This document shows positions 54,049 to 64,000 of a stretch of 64,000 nucleotides of DNA, piece after piece. Both the position numbers and the translations under genes were made by a program. This DNA comes from Ramazzottius varieornatus (taxonomy: Eukaryota > Tardigrada > Eutardigrada > Parachela > Ramazzottiidae), in NCBI GenBank assembly GCA_001949185.1, contig BDGG01000013.1:561018-625017 (forward strand). The letters run 5' to 3'. The notes under the pieces are model-generated. The model saw only the letters and a program-made list of their open reading frames with translations, ran no database searches and had not been told where the DNA came from. Each line of letters starts with the position of its first letter. Position 1 is the first letter of the stretch.

Positions 54049-56940
54049 CGGGTCAAGACCCACAAGTATGATACAGTTCCTTTGGATCCGAATCGAGCGG
54101 TACACAGGAACGTTAGTAAGGTGTGGTTGTTGGAGGTCTGAATGGAGTCATCCGATAGGCTGTGGAACTGAGATAGCGGACTGAGATCGGCGTTTGCATA
54201 CATTAGTTTCTGCATGAGGAAGTTTAACGCTTGACGAACGGAAACCCTCCATAAAATGAATGGAGCAGGAGAAGGATGGAATGCAGACTAACTAAATGTT
54301 TTGACTTCATCCGTGCAGCGGTCGAAGAACCTTGAAACCTGCTGCAGGGTATTTACAAGGAAGAAAAGTTCAAGATTGAGTGAAGGCCATCCAGATGGGT
54401 ACAATCAAATCACGGCTCTCCCGCGGCGTTACGCCACGTGAAAGCGCAGCGGCTAGATGGGTGCAGACTGCCGACCGGAAGATTGTTCCCATCTGCAAAC
54501 GCAATTGACGACTCCCCTGCTACCCATACGTCAGCGCAAGAATGGAAAGCTATTAGGCGGCCCTACTGCGGGCTGCTCTTTGCCTTGGGACCGTCGACAC
54601 GATCCCATGCATATTAACTAACTGACAATGCCAATGAGGGAGCCCTGCTCTCAGTTCCCTGCGCTGGAGTTGCATGACTTGTCCACGCTTGGATGAAAGC
54701 GTGCCACTGGGATGGACTTGTGATTTGACTGACATCTTTTCTCATCCATTCAATTAGCGGCCTGAATAGCGTCCAGCCGGCGGATATGGTCTGTCATAGA
54801 GCGGGATTATGACAGGATGATGGAGTGACAGTCGTCTCACCAGCTTTTTCTGCTGGGAGGTGGTTGATCTTGAAAAGTAGCAGGTTACTCATCTCACTGA
54901 TTTACAGTAGTACGATGTCTGAGGTTGCGATGTCTATGTGGTGAGCTCAATGGCGCCCCCCGTATCAGATTGCCCCGCATAGTTTTTGAAAACAAATTTA
55001 TACCGTTTATTGAGAAACTCGCAGATAAAGGAGCCCAATAGAACGATTGCTACCTCTGATAGGGACTGCGTTCATGGGCGAAGTCAGGACAGGGCGAAGG
55101 AGAACTGCAGAACAAAAGCGCTGTCATACTGAGATGAGAATCATATCTACGGTCTGGGAGTCGGCGCTACGATACGGTCCTGAAGTAGGGGTTGAACAAT
55201 GAATCAATGTACAAGCTTTACAGTAAGAACTGCGCCGGCTGGAACTTTCAGTGGCTTCATGAGCGTGCGTATAAGGAACCTGCGTTATTGTTGCAAGCTA
55301 AACTGGTTGGCGAGCTGCTAACATGGGCTGTGCGCGGTCGAGCTGAGCTCTGAGTGTTAGTCGAGTTCCGGTGGATCTTCGAGACCAGGTCGTAGGATCT
55401 TTCATGGTCGAGTCTGAGCGCACGCCGGACAACGATTGAAGTACGGCGGTTGTTTCGGATGAAGGGTCTTGTGCGCCCGGGTATTGCTCCTACTGAGAAA
55501 GCGCCATCTGTCGACTGCTTGCCCAAGTACCAAGTGGCTTTATACCGTGTTCTCGAAGGGAACACATGCACCTTCGTCAAAAGATTCCGGCCGAGCTTTG
55601 GTTTTGAGATAAGCCGTTCCATTAAGTGGAGGCCCGAATCCGGTGAGGTCGGCGAATTCGAAGATAAGCTTGACAGCATGTGTCGGACAACTGCCAAGAC
55701 ACTGCGAGAAGTGAAACTTTGTACACGGAAAACCAATTTTACTTTTCCTCGTCGTAGTACTGTATCATGACGAACTATCCACGCGGTCATTCAGAATAAG
55801 CTAGCAACCTGTGACATTTTGCAAACATGGCATTCGTTTTGCACAGCCGAATGTTGAGCCAATAGCGGTGTCACGATTTTCGGGTGAGATGCGGCAAAGG
55901 GCATGCCGTAATGTCGGAATTAACATGCCTTGAGCAGGACGCGGTTATTAGAGCACGGAATCTGGCCGCATGCGCTACACTGTACTGCAGCTTTGCTGTG
56001 CTGCAGCGCGTGAACTGACGAAATTTGTGCGACACAGCACAGCATACAGCAGAAAGCCATAGACTACCGCGCAGATGCACCTACCGAAACCTAACAAAAA
56101 TTACAGTTTTTGGGCATTCGAACGTCAGCCGTCTCAGCTTTGCCGTACTTCAGGGCCACGTTCTCCAGGTGGAAAACCGATTTCGCTGACTGAATTACAA
56201 ACCACGTCAATACATCGGCGTTCCGCGCAGTTGCGCCAGGTCAACGTGCATCTGCAGCACAGCTGCTTAGCCACTGGGCATGAAAGTTGTGCAGCACAGC
56301 GCAGCGTACAGCGACCTAGTAATGTGCGCAGCAGTTACAGCGTACTTTCGGACCTGCGGCCCAGTGCTCTAGCGGTTATATGCTTTCAGAATACGAGGTG
56401 GGAAACTCAGTGACACCTCATTTTACTGGTTGAGGTCGGCGGGCGGTGCCAAATTCGATCAATCATCACCTTTTTGATTGACCAAAAGTTGGCAATATGA
56501 GGTACAGTGCGACACCCTACCAGCTCAAAACGGTCAACCTTCTTAATTTTTCAGTTGATCACCGGGCAGATCTTTTTCGAATCTAAAAATTCCATCAAGA
56601 TACAAAAATTTTTGAGCTAGAGCTACAGTCTTTCTGGGGACCCTGAGCGAACCAAGCCTGGCCGAGCGAAAACTTGCTGGCTACGATGAAATTTCATCGA
56701 AAAGGGAAGAAACTTCCACGCAGTTTTTCATACACTGTCCAGTGGCCGTTAGATGCAGTTTCGGTAGAAGGTTGTTTTTCAGGCAAACGTGAAAAAGCGG
56801 GTAGCAGAGGCCAAGCTCGAATTTCGCTACGTGGAAGTCAGTGCGCGGCAGGAGAGTGAGTTTCCCGCCCGGGCTTCAGGTGAATACGATGCAGACTAAT
56901 ACGAGTACTTTTCCCCCTTCTAAGACATTATAGAGTTTAA
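54049..56940. other. No supported gene
   Basis: The longest ORF (minus 55,257-55,790, 178 codons) is basic, has a rival plus-strand ORF over the same bases, and shows no domain; I do not call it. 55,980-56,340 contains scattered CAGCACAGC-like words without clear periodicity. Confidence 0.45.
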
Positions 56941-57178
56941 GTTGCCACTCCCGTTCACTTTGCAACTGTAGCTACGGCCTTGCTCCGCCCCTTTCTTGAC
57001 GTGTAACTACATTTTGCTTTTCGGAGCTCCCCTTATTTTCGAAAAATATCGCAATCGGAGTTACGGTTGGCTAGCATTGGGAAGCATAGTGGCTTCCCAA
57101 CTATCCAAAGTTCTGATCAGCTGCTGCGCCTATGAGTAACGTTGCAACTCAGTGGGACTTTCATCTGGCGGTGGCAAC
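56941..57178. mobile_element. piggyBac-like MITE with TTAA target sites
   Basis: TTAA at 56,937-56,940 and 57,179-57,182 flank inverted ends GTTGCCAC. Internal sequence is shared with copies at 26.2 kb and 40.1 kb. 238 bp, non-coding. TTAA duplication is the hallmark of piggyBac-type transposition. Confidence 0.7.
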
Positions 57179-57612
57179 TTAATGTCTGTATTAGCATAGA
57201 TTTCTGGTTATCTATGACGCATATCTAGTCTCGTTACGCACTGTAATCGCATGACGACACATCTGCTCTCTCATGGTTTCGATGTCGACCAAATCTCAAC
57301 GCCGAAATCCCTATTACATTGGACATCTTGGAAGGTGCGAAGCGGTGCGTAGTCGAGTTGCTGAAAGAAATTATTAGGTACTACTACAAACACACGCCAG
57401 GGTCCCGGGACAAAGGTTACCATGACTGCCATGGTCCAGCTGACCATTCACTTGACGACCTGTAGTATTCCGAAACAAGTCAGATGAATCCTATATTTGG
57501 ACCGAAAACTCTTCCACCGACAAACTGTTGTTGCGTTGTACTATCTCGAATGTCTAACACTGGAACCATCTTTTGAATTCTGCTGAGTGTTCTGGTGACC
57601 AGTGTTCTCAGT

Positions 57613-57978
57613 ATGTACGACAACGAAGAACCATGGCTTATCCCTGTCACTGTAGTAGCTATCTGTGTCATAGTCTTTACCGGCTGTTGCATATTCCACG
57701 CATCATACAACAACCGTCGTCGCCGAGCGTACCGCGCTGCCTTCGCTAGACCCGACGCGCCACCATTACCGACTCCGCTCACTCCATCCTCCGCCAACAT
57801 GTCCTACTACCCGCCTAACATTGTCGTGGGTATACCGCCACCCATACCACTTTCCCCCTCTCGACCCTTTGCACCCACCCCACCACTACAGCAATACGTT
57901 GACCAGAGCGCCGTCCCCAACGCGGTCTACGCTACACGGTCCCGAATAGACACTTCACAGTACAACACACGGATGTGA
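57613..57978 (+). CDS. Small single-pass membrane protein, Pro-rich tail
   Basis: ATG at 57,613 (directly after a TTCTCAG that could be an acceptor) gives about 121 residues. Short outside segment MYDNEEPWLIP, TM helix VTVVAICVIVFTGCCIF, stop-transfer NNRRRRAYR, then a proline-rich tail (APPLPTPLTPSS, IPPPIPLSPSRP) with no globular domain. Stop TGA. Proline clusters could bind SH3 or WW domains; that is inference. Layout resembles neighbours at 58.3 and 62.3 kb. Confidence 0.6.
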   Translation: MYDNEEPWLIPVTVVAICVIVFTGCCIFHASYNNRRRRAYRAAFARPDAPPLPTPLTPSSANMSYYPPNIVVGIPPPIPLSPSRPFAPTPPLQQYVDQSAVPNAVYATRSRIDTSQYNTRM

Positions 57979-58348
57979 GGATGGTTGCGTGTTTAGAAGG
58001 CAAGTCACCATGACAGCGTGGGGCATTTCTTTATTGGTATGATTGGGACGGGTGTGGAACATGTCAGCGTAGCCAGCGATGTCTTTTTGTGCGGCAACTG
58101 AGCGAGCTGCATTATAAGCCAGCTGTCTATGTCGGCCCACAAGTCGGCAACGCCTGTACTATACGGCGACGTCTTTGTAATAGCTCGGCAGTACGAGCCA
58201 CCGTTTCTTCGCTGCATACTCACCACTCTTCATCGAGGCTCAACCTCAACCGAGAAGATTCCCATCAATTCCGCCTTGATTCACTGTTCCCCTTCGCGTT
58301 ATTTTTGGCTTGTTTTGAGTGAACGTATTGTTTTTACTGTTATACAGC

Positions 58349-59086
58349 ATGGGGGAATCGACTATGTTGGAACCGGAGGTTATCTGGAGTATCTGTGGTG
58401 TCGTTGTTTTTATTTTTATGTGCGCGGCAGCCTTGATGTGCTTTTTCCTCGAACGCAAGAGGCAAAAGCGCCATGATCAGTTGTTGGAAAATCTGACTCA
58501 GGCTACACACCCACAATTCACCACTCCTAAATCTCCATGGGCGACCGACACAAGTGGTGAATCCCTTGCGGCACCTACCTCCGCTTTCCATCCCAGACTC
58601 TCACTGGTACCAAATGCGCAAGACCGTCGAATATCCGCAGTCGGTCCACACATACCGGGCTCACATATCCCCATGATGGTTTCGCACGGCGTACCCACGG
58701 CAGCTGGGAACGTCTATCTTCATGGTCCGTCCATGGCATCAACGAGAGGCCGGATGTCCGGTCCGAGGCCGAACCCGCTAAGATCGCCGGAAACGATACA
58801 GCATAGGTCACATATGGCATCGGAACGGAGAGCTAGTGACGAACGACCGGAGAGGACGGGGCATCAATATCAGCAACACAGGACAACCGACGAGAGGCAG
58901 CACGACGTTCATGGTCATCGAACAAGCGTGGAGGCGGCCAGTAGAGCGCATGCCCATCAAATGCAGAGATCGAGTGCGGACAGACAACATCATAGGTTTA
59001 GTGTGGATAATCAGAACAGAGTTATTCACGAATTACCAAATGACAGAACAAAATTTGTTTCTTCCGACACGGCATCCGATTCGTAG
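58349..59086 (+). CDS. Single-pass membrane protein, His/Arg-rich tail
   Basis: ATG at 58,349 gives about 245 residues. Outside segment MGESTMLEPE, TM helix VIWSICGVVVFIFMCAAALM, stop-transfer ERKRQKRH, then a ~200-residue disordered tail rich in His, Arg, Ser and Gln, especially after 58,800 (HQYQQHRTTDERQHD). A TATACAG just before the ATG may be an acceptor, so an upstream exon is possible. No known family. Confidence 0.62.
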   Translation: MGESTMLEPEVIWSICGVVVFIFMCAAALMCFFLERKRQKRHDQLLENLTQATHPQFTTPKSPWATDTSGESLAAPTSAFHPRLSLVPNAQDRRISAVGPHIPGSHIPMMVSHGVPTAAGNVYLHGPSMASTRGRMSGPRPNPLRSPETIQHRSHMASERRASDERPERTGHQYQQHRTTDERQHDVHGHRTSVEAASRAHAHQMQRSSADRQHHRFSVDNQNRVIHELPNDRTKFVSSDTASDS

Positions 59087-59317
59087 CTTCTTGTTGCTCC
59101 GGTTTTTTTACTGATTCTGTCATAAGATCTTGTTGTTTGCTCTCGAAGCATGCGGGAGGCCAGAATAAATCTCGAGACTGTTCTTCCGACAGAAGCACAA
59201 AACGTTCGCTCGGCGATCAACCCCTGAAGTCACCGAAGCACCATCTTAATCCTTTGGCGTTTCGGTACCGTGATGGAGCAGCTTTCGCGTAGTCGTCAGG
59301 CGTTACATGTCAGTCGT

Positions 59318-60026
59318 TCACAATAGTACATTCAGTTTTTGCGCTGTTCGGTGTTTCTCGCGATCGCATCGATACGCAGCTTGAAGGATTCGCGTGAAGA
59401 ATCCCCCGATACGTGCAATTTTGGCTGTTATGTGTGATGTCATAGCGATCAGCTGATCGCTACACAGGTCGACCAGATATTTCACCCACCATCCGCGCGG
59501 TCTTTTTTCACGCACCGGGGTCCAAAGCTGTCCCGCATCATTGGTACTTTGAAGTGAGTGATATTCATATTCCATAGACATATATGTCGCATTCATGAAC
59601 CCGGACGAAATTACTGTGCACCCAGAGTGCTCTGCAGCAGACCAGGAATGATCCTCGATGTCATTTGGGCACAACCATGGTTCGAAGGCTCGTCAGAACA
59701 CGGAAGAGAGGGGCAACGTTCCCTCGTAATTTTGAGCCGATGTAGGTAGATGGACATGACATCCCAGCGCGCTGTAACATTCACCAAAACAGATGTTTAA
59801 CAAGTCTGAATGGAGAAATTATCCATGATAAATTGAACCTTTTCTGTTTGCCGCACTCTGGATAAAGTTTGTCATTATTCATTAAATTCACCACGAATGA
59901 TTTCTGGTAGATGAATTCGTCACCTCTACAAAATCTCTTTCGACAGATGCAAATGAAGAACTCGTTGTCAGCTAACATTAGCCGAAACAGACTTTTGGGA
60001 AGGGAAAAGTCTGCGCGAGCCGTCAT
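59318..60026 (-). CDS. Two adjacent uncharacterised ORFs, possibly one gene
   Basis: 60,026-59,781 starts MTARADFSLPKSLFRLML and runs 81 codons, with FICICRKRFCRGDEF. 59,674-59,318 (in-frame back to a CGAG acceptor near 59,695) reads PWLCPNDIEDHSW and PRGWWVKYLVDLC before a stop. Residue composition is protein-like (Trp, Cys, aromatic), and they could be joined by a short intron, but I recognise no domain and the junction phase is unproven. A decayed transposase is an alternative. Confidence 0.3.
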
Positions 60027-60850
60027 GCATATCAGGCAAGGTACGCACTGAAAATATTTTTTTACGACGTTCGTGGCAGACGCTAGCTAGGGTAGCTTAG
60101 AGTACTCCGATCTACTGTAAACCATGGTACGAGATACTGCATTTTAATTCTACTTTAACGGTTCAAACTGGAACAGTCAGTGGATAAGGTGATCGAATGG
60201 CATCAAAATTTAAGCAACATTTTCTCTTTGAAATTACGTGAGCTCTGGGGAGCAAAGCCTTACTTTTATTGTGAGCAGGCATTTCATCTCATTCTGCCTT
60301 TGCCTTGAGGACAGGCTCGCTGTACACGTACGCTGCTCAGTTCCCAACCCTGGCAGCATCTTCGCTGTTTTCTGCCTATCAATCTTCTTGTACAAGATGA
60401 ACAAATCGCCGACGATAGAAAAAGCTGCGCGCAAAGTGCGTTTGACAGAGTAGGTGGAAACTTACGTACACGTCTTTGCATAATTATGGGCATGAAAAAA
60501 TACTTTGAACTCCGGACGGAAGCGGCAGGGGCCGGCTAAAACCAACCAGTCAATCCAATGGTTCCCGCTTTCGAACGGTGCTCAAAACTTTGTCCCTGCC
60601 CATAATCGAGTAAAGAAAGTGTACCCCGTAAAGTTTTGGGAGTAGTATGAATTAGCGTAGATGTCTGGTCTTCGACTAACCGGCACTACATGACACAGGA
60701 ACATTTATTGCATCAAGAGATTGGACAGAAGTGATGTTGTTATCTAGTCAACAGCTTGTACAAAAGTCTGCGTCAAACTCTGAAAGAGACATGAGCTACC
60801 ACTTCGCCACTTCTGTGGCTCAATAGTATTGAGAGCATCGTAAAGACTTA

Positions 60851-61161
60851 TCATTTCCGTCCAGGGTTGTAGTAGCATCGGCCCTGAGCCCAAGACGGGT
60901 CGTTCTTCTGGCAGTGCATGCCGCCGCAGCAGTTTCCCTGTGACCCGTTGGCGCCTTCACAAGGCTGATCTGCAACATACGGACAAATGATCAGTTAGGA
61001 GTGGTTGAGTTTAGGTAACCTGAACAATGAAGTACAAGCAGAACTCTTGTATTGTATGGTGTTAAAATTCTAAACTTACCATGACCTCGGCAAGCTGTGA
61101 CTACTTCCACCAAACAGCCGCTGACAGCCAAGCATACCAACAGGAGAGCGAGAAGCTTCAT
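60851..61161 (-). CDS. Secreted knottin-like cysteine-rich peptide
   Basis: Two exons, 61080-61161 and 60851-60969, joined in phase 1 by a GTAAGT donor and TTGCAG acceptor; 66 residues. Signal peptide MKLLALLLVCLAVSG. The mature region has six cysteines spaced C-x6-C-x9-CC-x4-C-x11-C, which fits the inhibitor cystine knot (knottin) pattern, with a GNCCGG core and a short basic end before TGA. Such peptides act as channel modulators, protease inhibitors or antimicrobials; nothing here identifies which. Residues alone do not make it a toxin. Confidence 0.7.
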
Positions 61162-62318
61162 CTTGACGGACAAGAAACGACGGGTAGACCGAGCGTTTAG
61201 AATACTAATAGTAAACGGAAAAGCTTGTCGGGAAGAAGTCGAATAAGACACTGGTCATATGTTTCTGTCTGTTCATCGCGGCTCTTTTTACACTGGAAAT
61301 TCTGCACTATTGTTGGCCGAACGCGGAAAATCGATCTGTATCTCTGGTTATTTCCATGTAACAGAATCGATTACAGCGTGAGGACCGGAATAAATAGGTT
61401 TTTACGTCACATCTGCCAAGCAAGCTAATGAAGGGTTAGAGGAAAGGTTTGAAGGACCGTTATCAGATTGTGTCTCAAAGGCTTCACGTCAGAAGAGGAC
61501 TGCACGAAAACAGGTGCAGCCAGGCATGGGCTTTCCACACTCCACTGCCTACTTGACTGTCACAGCAAACGTCCACCGCGTGGACTTTGGGTCGGGTACG
61601 TAGCTTTTTGCCCTTTGGCGCCGTTTACGCTTGTAGTGATGTACATCATGCCAAGGGCTGTGATAATAACTACCTCGCAATACATAATACGGCCAAAGGA
61701 AAGCGTCCTGTCCAGAAGAAGCACTAGCACGGATGGAGTTGTTTCTGTTCTTCTCCAGTATCCTCTAAAAGCTCGACATACGCAGTCGATGATGTTTGGG
61801 AAATGGTACGTGTAGCCAGTGCCGGCCACACTATTAGACGTGACCTTAGTCAGCTGTGTCGACGTAAAAGTGACGTCACAAGAGAGGAGTTTGGGCAGGC
61901 CCTACTTAGCTTACTCCGGCTTCTTCCGCAAAACCATGGGTGTGTCGTGACTGTGATGTCCGGAACGTTGCTTGTCAAGGTCACGCGCAGAAGTTTCATA
62001 GCGCAGCCGGCAATGCGTGTAGCAACTGGAATATCGCTGGGCATAGTTAATAGTCCTCAGCTTTTCCCGATTCAACCGATTCCGCGATAGAGCAAACAGG
62101 AGACGTCTCCGCCGACCCCGAGCGCTGCATACTGCACCTGCGCAGTGGGATGTTTCCATGACGCAAATTCCGTCGGTTAGATTGCTCAAACGAGGCGAAA
62201 ACTGGCACACTATCCTTGTAGTATTTTGCAAAATCCGACCAAACTTGTAGTACGCACGATCTAATTTGAAATGACATAACGGTTGTTTTTTACCAGTTTC
62301 GAAAATGTGAGTGTAAAA
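61162..62318. other. No supported gene
   Basis: 61,900-62,090 shares faint similarity (CATGGGTGTGTCGTGACTG) with 13,960-14,010 in the R1 intron (CTGGGTGTGTTGTCACTG), perhaps an old dispersed repeat. ORFs here are not convincing. Confidence 0.4.
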
Positions 62319-62726
62319 ATGGAACTGGCACTCATTTTCGGCATCACCTTCGGGGCCTTTGTATTCGTCTTTATTATAATCTGCGTGTTCAGTACGATGT
62401 TACATGGTGGCGCACACTATCATGGCGGATACGGTTACGGTTACGGTCCCGGTTACGGCGACGGCTATCCTGGGCCTCAGCAATGCTACAATTCTTACGG
62501 GCATCCGGATATGACAGTCTACCCCACCGGTCCACCACCCGTGGTCGTCATGGGCGGCGTCATGCCCATGGCTCAGTTACCGATGATGACGAATAACGGT
62601 GCTTACATGAATTCCAATCCACTGACCGGCAACAGTGCTGCCCCGATCGTTATGGCCGGTAGTCCGGGGATGATTGGTCCCACCACAGAGCCACCTGAAA
62701 CCACGGATTATCCCAAAAGGTCCTAG
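62319..62726 (+). CDS. Small single-pass membrane protein, Gly/Tyr/Met-rich tail
   Basis: ATG at 62,319 (context AAAAATGG) gives about 135 residues. TM helix ALIFGITFGAFVFVFIIICVF begins almost at the N-terminus. The tail has YGYGYGPGYGDGYPG repeats, then Pro/Met-rich (MPMAQLPMM) and a final TTEPPETTDYPKRS. Stop TAG. Glycine-tyrosine repeats suggest a disordered or self-associating tail. Not assigned to a known family. Confidence 0.62.
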   Translation: MELALIFGITFGAFVFVFIIICVFSTMLHGGAHYHGGYGYGYGPGYGDGYPGPQQCYNSYGHPDMTVYPTGPPPVVVMGGVMPMAQLPMMTNNGAYMNSNPLTGNSAAPIVMAGSPGMIGPTTEPPETTDYPKRS

Positions 62727-63116
62727 CATAATTTTCAACACTCCGCACATAGGAACCTCGTCCCAGTATGACTTTGGTTTCCGTGACTACGTTCGCACTG
62801 GTTCCATACTGTTCAGAAAGTCCTGCAGCAAAATCCCTTGGCTTCTGGTTGTTGCAAGGGTGTACTGTGGTTCGACGGCTCCACTGTTCGGTTTTATTTC
62901 GTACACAATTCCCTAGATATTCGCGGTGGATCATTCTGTAGTCGACTAGTTATCAAAGACCGACTCAGAGATCGCTTACGTGTAATTTGTAATAGCCGCC
63001 ATAAGCTATTTCTGTAATACGGTGTTGATCTGAAGTATCATATTAAATCGTGGCAGCCGAAATTGAGTTGTGTTTCTTATTGCATCGCTCAACAAAGGAG
63101 ACGGGGCTTTCTATCA

Positions 63117-63363
63117 ATGACCACGGACCCTACGGCGATTGCTCCCAACGAGACACTAAAAGCTATCAATCAAAGTAAGTCTGACCATCATTTGTTGAAC
63201 TTGTCGTTCGTCAAAGCTGACATACTGTGCTGTTGCTGCAGCACTGAGCAACATCGAAATAATCGCTATCATATTGGGATCCCTATCCAGAAACCCTGAA
63301 ATCCATTATTCAGCTTCGAGCCAGCTGCGACTTGCACAGGCAACAAAACGACGAACTCACTAA
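63117..63363 (+). CDS. Tiny two-exon protein, tentative
   Basis: 63117-63174 and 63242-63363 are joined in frame by a strong A/GTAAGT donor and a pyrimidine-rich GCTGCAG acceptor. The product is about 59 residues: MTTDPTAIAPNETLKAINQ, a hydrophobic stretch IEIIAIILGSL, then a basic end and TAA. Could instead be the 5' part of a longer gene with further exons. Confidence 0.4.
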
Positions 63364-64000
63364 AACCGGCAACCAGCTGTCAGTAGAATGTAGCGCGAAG
63401 TAGAAACAGCAAAAACGACTGATCAACCATGCCAATCAACTCGCTGTGGTGAAAACGAAAATAAAATTTCTCCGTGTTGACATTGCCCGCACTCTGTACT
63501 GCTCACCAAGAGCGCACTTTAAACTGCGCACTGCAAGCCACAGGGTCCGACTCTATCGGAACAGCGCAAGCTACCTCTAGTTTTGTTTTGAAGTTTCTGG
63601 CATCCTTCACTCTTTCTTCGGACATGTTTGATCTTTACTGGAGCATTGGCTCGTTAGCCTTTCTGCTAGGACTGTCGACGGACCTTCCTACCTGACTTCG
63701 TAAAGTGATCAGCCATCTCGGAGTCTTGGATCAAACGTAGTTGCAGCCTTGCGTGAGAGCTTCCAGCAATCGCTTCAGTGCATTTGACAGCGAATTCCCT
63801 GAGACAGCTCGGCCGATTTGCCCTCGGTTTTCAGGTACAGCCGTAAGGGAACTCCCACCCAGAAAATGTTCAAAGACTTCTCTGACCGCTCTGCGGTCGA
63901 ACTTGCTGCATTGATGACGGTGAGTGGTCTGGCTCAATGGGGTTTTTTGCAGAAGATCGGCGAACAAGAATGCGATCATGTTTCACGTACCTGCATACAC
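63364..64000. other. Right edge, no supported gene
   Basis: Short ORFs on both strands (plus 63,474-63,695; minus 63,731-63,979) have no recognised motif. They may be exons of a gene continuing beyond the window. Confidence 0.4.

Noticed and set aside
55257-55790. 178-codon minus ORF.
   Set aside because: A competing ORF lies on the plus strand over the same bases, composition is basic and unstructured, and there is no domain or splice context.
1-64000. CRISPR arrays, bacterial operons or ribosomal RNA.
   Set aside because: No regularly spaced repeats, no Shine-Dalgarno-led gene strings and no rRNA-like sequence; introns throughout indicate a eukaryote.

Overview
This window looks like a gene-rich but transposon-littered segment of an invertebrate animal genome. 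Evidence: many short GT-AG introns (often 50-150 nt) with conserved phases, several natriuretic-peptide-receptor/guanylyl-cyclase-like receptor genes, a 12-TM SLC6 transporter, and DNA transposons of the pogo/Tigger, Tc1 and piggyBac-like (TTAA) types plus an APE-type LINE. A small ecdysozoan such as a tardigrade is my best guess, from the expanded receptor-cyclase family and compact introns. That is inference only; no organellar or rRNA marker is present.

Layout. 1-15.6 kb (minus): a receptor guanylyl cyclase gene (called R1), N-terminus at 15,585, running off the left edge before its cyclase domain. Its 7.7-kb intron holds a 2.4-kb pogo/Tigger element with perfect 62-bp inverted repeats and several foldback elements. 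15.6-25.7 kb: mostly repeats, with a dead Tc1 element (18,321-19,981), a tRNA-like SINE and inverted repeats. 25.7-31.6 kb (plus): a complete receptor guanylyl cyclase (R2) whose cyclase domain has lost catalytic residues. 31.8-32.3 kb (minus): a small secreted cysteine-rich protein. 32.7-35.9 kb (minus): an SLC6 transporter. 36.5-39.5 kb (minus): ectodomain plus TM helix of a third receptor (R3), whose last exons read in phase straight into the transporter. 42.8-45.4 kb (minus): a fourth receptor (R4), ectodomain plus TM, no visible kinase-like or cyclase domain. 47.6-51 kb (plus): a degenerate LINE. 51.4-53.0 kb (plus): a C2H2 zinc-finger/AT-hook gene. 53.3-63.4 kb: small genes, four of them short single-pass membrane proteins with disordered tails, and one knottin-like secreted peptide.

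The centre of interest is the receptor cluster. Four relatives share exon phases and even exact exon lengths but have different outputs: R1 keeps the pseudokinase and coiled-coil layout of a receptor cyclase, R2 carries a probably inactive cyclase, and R3 and R4 resemble clearance-type receptors with only a TM helix and tail. R3's TM and tail exons can be spliced in frame to a complete SLC6 transporter that shows no in-frame start codon of its own under that splicing. A receptor-transporter fusion, or two genes sharing exons, is the most unusual possibility here.

Exon boundaries were assigned by hand from splice consensus, reading-frame continuity and comparison between the paralogues; none has been tested against transcripts.
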